64,000 nucleotides of DNA from Mesocentrotus franciscanus (lineage: Eukaryota; Echinodermata; Echinoidea; Camarodonta; Strongylocentrotidae), in assembly GCA_037976565.1 (NCBI GenBank), contig CP137675.1, forward strand, positions 14,349,330 through 14,413,329. The letters run 5' to 3'. The notes beneath the pieces are model-generated. The model was not told where the DNA came from. It was given only the letters and a program-made list of their open reading frames with translations, and searched no databases. The stretch's first letter is position 1; every line of letters starts with the position of its first letter. The translations under genes and the position numbers were made by a program. Positions 1 through 12,100 of this stretch are shown here, one piece after another.

Positions 1-11
1 ATAACTAAAAG

Positions 12-119
12 AACTATGAACCTTCTGAAATCCCATTGGTCACGCAATTCATTGTCATAATGGGCAAAGGACCATTTGACCCACAGGACTTCCTGCAGAT
101 GTTCCTAGCCCGCATACAA
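12..119 (+). CDS. SKIC3: SKIC3 exon 1 of window
   Basis: Open from an AG at 10-11 to a GTATTT donor, 36 codons ending FLQMFLARIQ, phase 0 into the next exon. It occupies the place of the vertebrate segment ending in HFIQ. The acceptor has no visible pyrimidine tract because the window starts here, so the start is uncertain. Confidence 0.5.
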
Positions 120-3100
120 GTATTTATTATTCAGTTTGATGCAAACTGTACAAGTTTTCAGGCTGCAGGTAAAGAAGCGCCCACTGGCATCCATTGGTAG
201 TCCTGACACTTCTTAGTCATATATGAAATAACTTATTTTGATCAACTTTTAGAAAATACCACTTTTCACCATCACCTAATCAAATCTCAAACTATCTTGT
301 GTTCTCCTAGGGAAAGACAGTTGATATAGCTGAGCTTAAGGCAACATGTTCTAAGATGCATGAGAAGTTTCCAACAGAAATATACCCCCTCGAGAAAATG
401 ACGGAGATCATTGTGATTGAAACATTTGGTGAGTTGAATGAAAATTTGCTACTGTCTACATTTATTTTCATGATTCTTTGTATTTGTGAGAGTTGGAGGC
501 TATAATCTCAATAGGTGCTTCAGAACAGCAAAACAGATGAAAAGAGAATTTCCTTGAGATTATTACAGGTTTTAAGGTCCTCATTTTTTAAAGTAAGTAA
601 AAAGTAAATAGGGTTTAAAAGAACTCTCTTTTGATTTGCAAGAAGAAAAGTGTAATTTTCTTGTTTAAGTTATTCTGTATTTTTGTTTTCTTTCATAGCT
701 CATTTTGAAATTTCCATAGCTCCTTAACAGCTTTCCAGAGTTAATTTTTATTCTCCAGATTCCATGTAATTTGTGTTCACTAGGTATAAGTTTTGCTTGT
801 TCTTTTTTATTTAAATAATTTTCTTCCAGCAATGAAGGCATCAAATGACTGGTCAGTCTATGATGAGCTACAGGAACTAGATAGTGACAGTAAATGGGCA
901 CTGATTGGTCAAGGTCAACTCAAACTGGCTGGTCAGGATTTCAAGGCAACAAAGGAACTTCTAACCCAGGGTAAATAACAGTAATCTGTAGATAGGTTGT
1001 ATAATAGGAATGTGCATGTTAATTATCCTGTGTGTAATGATAATAACTGAAATACATGTAGCACGTGTATCACTCCATCAAAAAAAGCTCGTAATTTGGG
1101 TGTAATATCTGATCAGGAAATGTCCTTTTGCAGTCATATAACACATGTTCAACAGAGTGTAAGGTATCAATTACGTAATCTTGGTTTCATAAGAAAGTGT
1201 TTGTCCAAACCTGCGGCTGAGATCTTAATTCATGCTTTAATTTCATCTCGTTTAGATTTTGCAAATTCATTGTTCTGTAACCTTCCCAAAAAAGATATCA
1301 CAAAACTTCATCGACTACAAAACTCTGCAGCCCGCCTTTTAACATTCACTAAAAAATTTGATTCCATATCACCAATTCTCCATTCTCTTCATTGGTTGCC
1401 AGTTGACAAAAGGATTATCTTTAAAATTCTGTTACTAGAACATCATTCAGTTTACTCTCTTATTTCCCCCACATACCTGAGCAACTCTGTTTCCAAATAC
1501 AATCCCACACGAAGTCTTCGCTCGTCATCAGATACACTAATGCTTCATACACCTAGAATAAAACATGCTTGGGGTGATCGGGCTTTCTCAGCCATGGGTC
1601 CAAAACTCTGGAACGAGCTCCCTCTACAAATACGTCAACTGTCGTCAACAGAAACATTTAAATCAAAACTGAAAACTTATTTGTTTTTTTCGTCGTAATT
1701 ATTGCAATATTCTAATTTACTATGTCTAGGAGAATTTCGTTTTGTTTTTGTGTTTTCATTCTTATGTTTGTTACATGTATTTTTCACTAAGCGCCATGAG
1801 CACCGAAAGGTGGACCTGTGAGCTATACAAGTAGCCACTATTATTATTACATGTAGGACCAATGATCAAGTTGGTAAAATTAATAACAAATTTCAATTGC
1901 CATTTGAAATCACTATTGATTCTCAGCTTCTAATGAAACTTCATTTAGGGAAAGATTTTGTGCAGCTCTGTGCAATATGTCCTATATAACTTAATATTTA
2001 CCCATTCATTTCAGTCCAAAATGATAAATATTGTGATATGACAATCGGCTAATGGTAGTAATACCAAGAAAGAGCCATTACCAATGGTTGCATGAAGAGA
2101 TTTTCATTAACCTGGTAGATGGATAGAAGAATTATATTGTATTAGACACATTGCACAAAATCACCCTTTAAAATACACAGAAGGAAAAGCAGTAAGATTT
2201 TAAGAATATCAGCAGATTCTTGTTAGAGATGAGATGAAATTTACAGTTTTGATTTATGATTATTTTTCTCTCATCACAGCATCACAAAAGCTACCAAATT
2301 TTCCACTTTGTTGGTTATTCTTGGCTCAGTGTCAGCTTTATCTCCATGATTACCGAGCAGCAAAACAGTCAGCAGAACAGGGTATGAATATTCATGTATG
2401 TGTAATGAATACTCATGTGTATGTAAATATACAATTATAACAACTGAATTATTTGTAATGAAAGGTGGACTGGTTGAAGTAGGGCCTATGTTGAATACTT
2501 TTAGATGTAAGCATCGATATGTTACATTATCAAGAAACCTAAATTGGGACACTCAATTTTTTCACATACTAAAAAAATTAATTGAAAAAATTGTTAAAGA
2601 GAAGGTTCATTGATATTTAATTTGACTGAATTTGGTATCATTGCAATCATAAACTTACACCGAGTAAGAATATCACATTTGTTTAACTTGTAAATTCGAG
2701 CGAAAATTATAAAAGTCGATTAAAATTGATGAAAAATCAACCCACTCAAGACCCCAAAACGATCATAATACAGCTGAATTTTCAGTGACGTCACTGAATG
2801 AACAATAGGCCGCTCAGCTGAACTGATTGACGACCCCGGCCCCCCACTCAGTGTTATTTAGGTGCAGCGTATGCATGTTCCCTCCCTTAAAGTACCCCTT
2901 TTCCAGAGATTTGGGGAACACGAATGCGGTCCCTCCGACCCCGGAGTGGGGGGGGGGGCTGGGTTGAAGACGGTGCGCAATGGTAGTGTGTGAGCAATTC
3001 ACTTGTATTGCATTGAGTGCCTTACCCATTCATAGCCGACGTAGTTTACCTTCATCAAAATCCCCTGGAAATATTGATATGGACGAAAACATACTCGATT

Positions 3101-6100
3101 TGAGTTTTGAGGAGATAGAAGAAGGAAGTACCTCGTACAGCGACAACGACAATGGAGATTTGGGCGATCTTGACCTAGAAGTAGAACTAGAAGATTTTGC
3201 TGATGTACGCTTACGTAAGGTACTATATAACCTGCCTGCAACGTATGCACAATAGCTGGCTTGCCATATAGCCATAGCCATAGCTAGGCCGGCGAGTGAC
3301 CAAGCAAGCCATGATCTCAGTCTTCTCTCGATTTCCCCTTTCCCCATTTATCTGGTACTACGACTTAATCTTTCAAAAATCATAAATTAATTGGCCTAAT
3401 CAGACATTTCTGTAATGAATATCTGGACAATTTTATTAGATTTGTCACCTATTTTGCTCCAGAGTTGTTAGGTCAGCATGCAAACTGTCCTTCGCACTCC
3501 AAGATCAGACACGTACACGCTAACATGCCCTCAAAATATGTGATTATTATGCTCAAATGTGACGGAAATAACATAAAAAACAAACAAACATTTGTAGAAA
3601 GTATTATTTATTTGGTGTATCTCATTTAAAGTGCCAAAATAAAGGAAATATCACTGGCGGTAAATATACAAACAACGTTATTAAAAACCCATATCTAAAA
3701 ATTGCAATGGGCTTCCAACATTGTCCCAAAGGTGTGATGTAGGGTAGTTCATTCAGTGACGTCACACTGTTGCATGTGTTTTATCACCGTCATTTCAATT
3801 TGAGTGGGTTCTGGAAAGGGTATCAAAATTGCATTTAATCCGATCCTCACAGTAGTGAGGGCTTAAAAAGTTGTTTACTCATTTTCTTACGGTTCTCAGC
3901 AATCTGTAGAGGTATAATTTACCTATTTTTCATATTTCAATGAACCTTCTCTTTAAAGGTATGAATAATTTAGTGCTTCTTTATTGCTTTGTAGTGAATA
4001 TGGAAAAAGCCATATGCAACTTCAGTACATAACAGTCAAAACTATATGTAAAGGCCACTCAAGGAAAGAAAGTAAAATATCATTATAGGCAAGTGGTGTT
4101 TCTTTACAGGTCCTCTTTAATACAATATCAGTATTGAATACAATTCAAAGGAACTAAAATGTAGTTGTAGACAAGTAGTCTTTATATAGAGGTGTTCATG
4201 ATTGGTTGCATTTACCCGAAGGCGGATCCAGAGGGTTGAGACAGACGCCAACATCTCCCTTCTTGAGAAAAGAAAACATGAAACATGCTGCTCTAGGTGT
4301 TCAGCAGTAGAATACTCACTAAAACTACATGTGTAAAATTGAAATGTACTGATATAAATACATCTGCTATACTGGTACTTCTTTAGGTAGAAGAACTTTG
4401 AAGTTCTACAAGCATCCAGCCCTCAATGAAGCAATAAGATTGCATGAAGCATTGCGAATCCTCCAGGGCAGAGCTTGCATGGACTCTGGTCTCATGGCGG
4501 AGGGTCTCAGGGCCGTAGAAATCTTCAAAAAGGTAGGGTCTTTTTAAAATTATGCTTATACATGTAGCTGAAAATCAAAGAAGCTGGGCATAATTGGGTT
4601 ATGTTATGGTTCTGTATTGTTGACATGCACTCTACATATACAATTTCTCATTATGCATGTAAATCTCTTAAAGTATCTTCTGAACTCACCATATTGTTGG
4701 TTCAAATTGATATTCAAAGTCTTTCACAGAATATAATATAAGTTAAAACTTTTTATCTGACCTCACCCTTTGTGAACCTAATAGCATTACGTCCTATGCA
4801 TCTCCGATCTTTGATATAGAATTTTTAATTACCACCATGTGTATGACCACCTGTGTACAATGCATTCCATACACCAATTCATGAATCATTAATTATCAAT
4901 GGTTTAAAATCATTTCAGAAGTAGGTATGACATTTAGGAATGTGTGAATTTGCGTATGCCAAGTATTATGTTGTTTTTTGTTTTTTGTTTTTTTACTTCA
5001 TAGTCAAGATATTTCAGATGGTCCAAATAACACAGCTCTTTTGGGATCATGGTCATTTGCTTTACATTGGCTATCTTTGGCCATCTTAAGTTTCAAGCTT
5101 TTATCAAAATATTGCGCTAACCGGGAAGCTTCCTTGCCGATGTCCCTCAGGGAAGTCTTTGTTGACCACTCCTCTTCCAAGAATTATAATCAGTTACGAA
5201 AACAATCATTTTCCTCTATTACTTAACAGAGTTGCAAGCTGTTGATGATTCAGTCGACTTTGCTCATGACACTACATGTTTATTTTTAATTTATAAGCTG
5301 CTACCTGAGGCCATGGATAAGAACACCATATACAAGCTGTTAACCCAGGCTCATCTTCTGGCAGGGGACATCGCCAGTGCACAGCAGGTCTGTTCTTATC
5401 TAAATAATGTATTCAACACACTAAAATTGTAGCTCATAGCATTGCCAGAAAGTATGCATATTTGTCTTGTGCCTCATGGGAGCCTCAAATTCCCTAATGT
5501 CATTCATACCTGTGGATGTACAAAGATCTGGCAAGTGATTTGTGTAGGTTACTAAGTTTTTATTGTGCTTCACATTGACAAGCAAGGCAATTCTATACAC
5601 TTCAGGGCCCTGTCTTATAAAGAGTTGATATTAATCGCAACTTTATATCAAAACTATGTACATAAAGCCTTGGTCACAAATGCCATTACGAACTGCTACA
5701 AACGCCGTACGAACGATTTTCAGACAATGGAAATTCGGGAAGACAATGGAAAAACGGAGATTTGTACGAAATAATCGTTCGTACGAACCTTTGTGACTGT
5801 AGCATAAGAGATAGGAGACTGCAAAATTGCGATTGATTGGAGGACTTGCGATTGATTCAAATCAATTGCAACTCTTTATAAGACGGGGCCCGGTAATGAT
5901 ATCAGAACATTTTTACTAAAATTTTATTCAAGTTTTAAAATCATGATAAGTATTGTCATACGGGAGATATTGGCTCAACTGGGTTTTTGAAGTGGATTAT
6001 CAATTATTGATTGATTGGCCCATGTACTTTGTAGAGCATATTTAGAATCACTTTGCAACTGCAAGAAAAGCATGCTATACCTAATAGTTTGTGGATTATT

Positions 6101-9100
6101 CTCTGTAACATTTCTGTTTTTCCAGAGTTTTGAGATGATTTCTTCCTGTCAAGATGAGAGTGATACTATAGCTTTGGATGGCTGGCTGAGGTTTCATCAA
6201 GGGGACCTCTCTGATGCCCAGAAGAAGTAAGAAAAATTATCTTGTAACATTTTCTCAAAATCTCGAACCCTGCAACATTAGTAGTAAATGCTATATAAAT
6301 CAAGATGTAAAGTTATTATTTTCTTGAATAGAAACTTAATATGGAACTTAGAGGTGTCGTGGTCGAGTGGTTACGTCGCGGACTGTCGATCACAAGGTCC
6401 GCGGTTCGAGTCCCGCTGCGGCACTAATGTCCTTTGGCAAGACATTGATCTACATTTGCCACACTCAACCCAGGTGATGTAAATGGGTACCTGGCAGGAA
6501 TTAATTCCTTGAAATGCTAGAGCGCCATAATGGCAGCCATGCTAAAGCTGGGGTAATAATTGCGGAGGGCCAAGAGTGTCAAGTCTGACAGACATGAGCG
6601 CTATACAAGAACCCACTATTATTATTATTATTTATTATATGTAATGAGATCCCTTAAAAATCCTTTTCTTTTTGATCCAAGCCACATACTAAAAGGATAG
6701 CATTGTTCAAATTTAAAGAAACAGACAAATTTTGATGTATATGTCATATGTATTTTGAAAGTGATTTATTAAGGCACATGTATGTCTTGCAAATTTGAGA
6801 AAAGACATAAATATAGATAATCTACAATCATACATGTACATACCTGTGCTTCTCTTGATTGCTTGATCTATGCTACATTGTCGGATCAATACACGATTTT
6901 CTTAGACTTGTAGTATATTATTCCTCACATCGAACACTGCTTCCGTAACTTGACTCACCTAACACTGTACCTTCTAATTATTTGTTCATTATTTGTTCAT
7001 TATTTGATTGATGATTTGATCGATCCCCGACACGACACCAATGTCTTTTGACAAGGCATAAATCTACATTTTCCACTCCTTACCCAGGAGAGAAATGGGG
7101 ACCTGGTATGATGACGAAAGCCTTTGTGTTAGTAATTGCCATATGCCCTCATGGTGACCATATGGTGGAAATACTCCCAGGGAGTGGAGATGGTGCATAT
7201 TGTGCATGAATGAATCCGATGACCAGGTTAAAAATATCTGTTAAGCGCTTAGAGACGTATTTTGTATTAAGCACTATATAAATCCAGATTGTTGTTATTA
7301 TTAATGACTTTCTGTCGTCTGTCATATTTTACAGATTACAAATGGCTCTAGCCAAGGAGGAGAAGGCAACCTATCACTATTGGCTTGGGAGAGTGTACTG
7401 GGCTATGGGAGGTCAAGCACAACAAGACAAGTCAAAATCATCCTTGCTCAAGGTAACACATATTTCAATTGATGGGACTGGGGATTTTACTTGGGGTAAA
7501 TTGGGGTAATCTGAGTTTGTTGGTAATACTAGAGCTTAATACATATAGTATTGATGGGTAATACACTGGATAAATATCTACTGATTACTTTGTAATCATT
7601 AATAACCAGAAATTAGCTTTCCGTTTCAACAATGTATAAAGAGTAAAGATTTCAATTTCAATTCAATTCAATTTATTATTTCATAAAAAATCACATACAA
7701 TATATATACAATGAGAAGTGTACTGGATCATTAGCACCCGATAAAGCTGATGGCTTGATGGAAGTGGGTGGACCCATAACATAAATGACAAATGTGGAAA
7801 ATACAAAACATTAAAATTCACAATATAACAACAGATTGGCAAAGGGGTGATTATATGAAAGGGATACATCATATAAATTTACTTTTAATCATGAACATGT
7901 TCATAAACAAAGTGCCAAAGTAAAGTGGTATGAGCGTGCATCGTGGATTCTGATTTTTGCTTTCATTATTTTGATTTCTGTTTGTTTTAATTAGGCTGCC
8001 AAACTGGACCCCAACTTCTCAGACTCCTTCCTGTACGTTGGTCATCATTACATGCAGATAGGCAAAGACACAGTGTAAGCATGTAATCTCAAGCCATTTT
8101 TGCTTATTCAGCTTCACTCTATCTTCTTCTTCTTTTTCTTCTTTTCCTCTTCTTCTTCCGTTCCTTTTTCTTCTTCATCTTTTTCTTCTTCTTCTTCTCC
8201 TTCTTCTTTTTCTTCTTTCTTTTTTTTTCTTCTTCCTTTCTTCTTTTTCTTCTTTTTCTTCTCCTTCTTCTTGTTCTTCTTCCTTTCTTCTTTTTCTTCT
8301 TCTTTTCCCCTTTTTTTCTTCATTGATATTGTCATTTGTTATTATTATACATGTACATGTCACCCTCTTATAATTCATCTTCTTTTTCTTCATCTCCCCT
8401 TTTGCTTTTTGTGTGATTGCTTATGTTAGGTATTATTTTAGTATAATTACTCTATGTTGTCTCTTTATGTTCCCTCTCTCTCTTTTGTTCTGTCTTTCCT
8501 ATTCTCCTCTTCTTCATTTGTTTGGTTTATGTTTATATGATGTTTTGATCATTCATTTTCCTTTACTCATCTCTTTCATGTATTTCCAGGTCATTCCTCC
8601 TACGACATTTTCAATCCGTATAAAAAAAAATATATATATATATTTATATGGTTCTCTGTTGTGTTTGTTTGTGTATATCCAGGAAAGCAAAACGTTGTTA
8701 CAAGAAAGCCTATGATTTGAACCCAGATAACGAGGCTGCTGCTCAAGCCCTGGGCGATGCATATGACTTACTGGATGAAAAGGTAAGAAATTGCAGGAGA
8801 ATTTAGAAAAATTGAAATTAAGCATATATTATCCATTCAGATATTCACCTTTACACTGGTTAAAAGTTTACAGATCAGTTTACAAAAAGAAATAATCATA
8901 ATCATAGACAATTACAGTAGGGGTCAAATACAGTCATAACAGCTTTAGTCGGGTAAGTTACACGAAATCAGTTTTCGACGATGAGGATGCCGACAGAGCG
9001 AGAGAGTAGAAGAGGACCAAAGGTAGACAGAGGAGGTCGGTAGAGCAGTGAAGAAAAGAAATAGAGAGAGCAAGAGAAAGAGAGAGTGAGCCAAGAGTTA

Positions 9101-12100
9101 CAGGAAGTATAGGCTGTAATTTAGCTGCGGATACTGACATAATGAGGACAAATTAATCTTTCAAGTTCAATTAATGGACAAGGTTAACATCTGATCATAG
9201 ATGATAATAAACAGGGGAGCAAACAGAAGAATACAATGTCCTACAAAAATCAATCATTAATGATCAATTCCATGTTCACATTTTCCTCTTGCTTTGTAAT
9301 CTAAAATTTGACAGGATGAGGCTATTTCTTTTTTGTAAATTGGTCTCTGTAAATCTTTACCAGTGAAAAACAAATTTTGAATGGACAATAAATACTTAAA
9401 GGCATTGTTTAACAACGCCAAATCTTAGATGCATGGCCATAAGTGTTATCAGCGTCTGTGATATGGTGTAATATTGAAGCCTAACAAAATTGCACTTCAA
9501 AATGATCATGAAGTGCCTCAAAAAAGTAAAAATCTTTGAGTGACCGGTTTTACCATACTCATTTCCCCAATAGACTGTAGTGTTATGAAAACCGTTGGGA
9601 AAACGGTCTTTGAAATTTCGAATTCCAATCATAAATATCTTGATAATCAGACGGGTGATCGGCTTGTAAACGTCATGGGATTCCTGACTGACCTAAAGGT
9701 TTATAATTATGATTGCAGCATGAACTAAATCCAGGATTTTGTTTAGAATCTGAGACAAAGATACCCAATCCCTTTAATTTCAATTTTAATTTATTGCTGT
9801 CTACACACAGCCGTGACCAATCAGATGGCTTTAGGCTTTTAGGCCTTTTGATAATTCCATGTTCACATTTTCCTCTTTGTTTTTAATTTGAAATATGATA
9901 GGAGGAGGCTATTGCTGTCTACACAGCAGTGACCAAACGGGCAGCTTTGGGCGGGGCAAAGTGGGCGTGGCTAAGACTTGGGCTTGTTCAGCTCAGAGCA
10001 GGCAATGCAACAGAAGCTGTGGAATGGTGAGTAAGAGAGCCTCAATTTTATAGAATTTTAAAAATGTTCTCCGTTGGTGTTTGTGAGTATATTTCATTAC
10101 TGATTAGGAGTTTTGCTAAATGTTTTATGGACCATTTGTACATATTGCTATATAGCTAGAAATAAAGTTAGTGTTGCCAGAAATCTCCTTGCATGTATGC
10201 AGTTAGGTTTTTATTTCTGTAATTTCAATGTATGTCCTTCTTTTTGAATTAATTTGCCAATCAATATTCATGGATTTGCAAGTGCCTGTATGTTTCTCTA
10301 CAGACACATTTAGTATTTCTGTAGATTCTTTTTTCTAACTATTTTGTCAATCTGTATCATAATCTATCAATCAATTTGCAAAAGGGATTTAATCTTAGTG
10401 CAAATCTTGTCAGTCAAGTTAATGTTGATTGTTATTGCACACTCGTTATTCATTTCATGTATGTTTATTTCCAGCTTTCAAGCTGTACTCAGAGCTGATC
10501 CTGATGACATGTAAGTATAACGTCGTTATGAACTGAATTGACTTGAATTAATTCTATATTTTTAAAGCCTGTCTGCACTAGTTTGGCCAGGAGGGATTAG
10601 ACCACCCTGCTGGTTACTGACAGGTGGTTATCTCATCAACTCAGCTCTCAATTAACATATGAAAACGAGGATCATGGGGGACCAACGGGCACCGCTTAGG
10701 CATTGTTTACTATATAGAGGAGCAAGTAGCTACAAGTAGTGCAGTGGGGATTTAGAGTCTAAAATGTTTTTAAACAGTTCAAGTATGAATGCAAATGGGT
10801 GCTTGTTGTATTTATATGGACATATATGTCCATATTGTCCATATGTCCATATTCTCTATTATTATTATTATGCAATATGCAAGATGCCGTAATAGTGTTC
10901 CCTACTGCACAAAGCATTTTATGCTTTGTTTGATCTTCTGAGTAGATTTCAAATGAAGCACAAGCCAATATTATCACATGTACGGTACATGTCATTTGCT
11001 GTTTGTATTTTACTTGAGTCATACATACCATACATACATTTTTGCATAGCAAAAGTGATGCATTGTACAAAGTGCTTGATTATTAAATTTATTTTATTGA
11101 AACACATTTATACAGGATAGAAACATGATCAGAAAAGCTGTTTTTCGGCACCATGGTCCTGATTATTAAAGGACATGCAACGAATATTAAAAAATGGAAA
11201 CACTTCAAATAGAACAAACAGATACAGAAGTTCATAGGTGAACATTACAATGCGAAACAAAAATTACAAGTATATATTTACCGGTATATAATTAGAAGTA
11301 TCAGGGATAGAACAAACAGATATTGCGCCATGTATGCTTATTCCAAGAAATATATTAGAACTATAATTGGGAGCTGACAGTGTACATGTAGCTGATCATT
11401 TGAATAATATATATATATTATGAATCGTACATGATGTGATTGCTGTGGTAGTAAAGCATCATTAGGGACTTTTAGATTTGCACAACGAGAACGTGGACTG
11501 CTACGTGGACATCCTTTAAAGGCAATGTGGCGTCCTTTTAAGGCACACTGCTGGGCACTGCCAGTGCCTTAAAAGGACGTCACATTGCCTTAATAGGATG
11601 TCCACGTAGCAGTCCACGTTCTCGTCGTGCAAATCTAAAAGTCCCTATTCACATTCGTATGCAACAGACACTGCCAGGAATGCCTCGCAGAAGCTTATTT
11701 GAGCAGAGGAAGCAACACAGCAGCACTTAAAACATTCGAACGAATTGTAGAGGTAAGTTGATTGTCTATTATTTTAAGTAGGGGTGTTGTAATAAAGTAG
11801 TTTGCCCACTGGACTTTGGATCATAAGGAAGCAACACAGCAGCACTTAAAACATTCGAACGAATTGTAGAGGTAAGTTGATTGTCTATTATTTTAAGTAG
11901 GGGTGTTGTAATAAAGTAGTTTGCCCACTGGACTTTGGATCATAAGGAAGCAACACAGCAGCACTTAAAACATTCGAACTAATTGTAGAGGTAAGTTGAT
12001 TGTCTATTATTTTAAGTAGGGGTGTTGTAATAAAGTAGTTTGCCCACTGGACTTTGGATCATAAGGAAGCAACACAGCAGCACTTAAAACATTCGAACGA

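Noticed and set aside
6349..6425. Possible real tRNA gene
   Set aside because: The SINE body and LINE-like tail follow directly; tRNA folding is imperfect.
8100..8429. Poly-serine/phenylalanine and poly-lysine frames
   Set aside because: TTC microsatellite.
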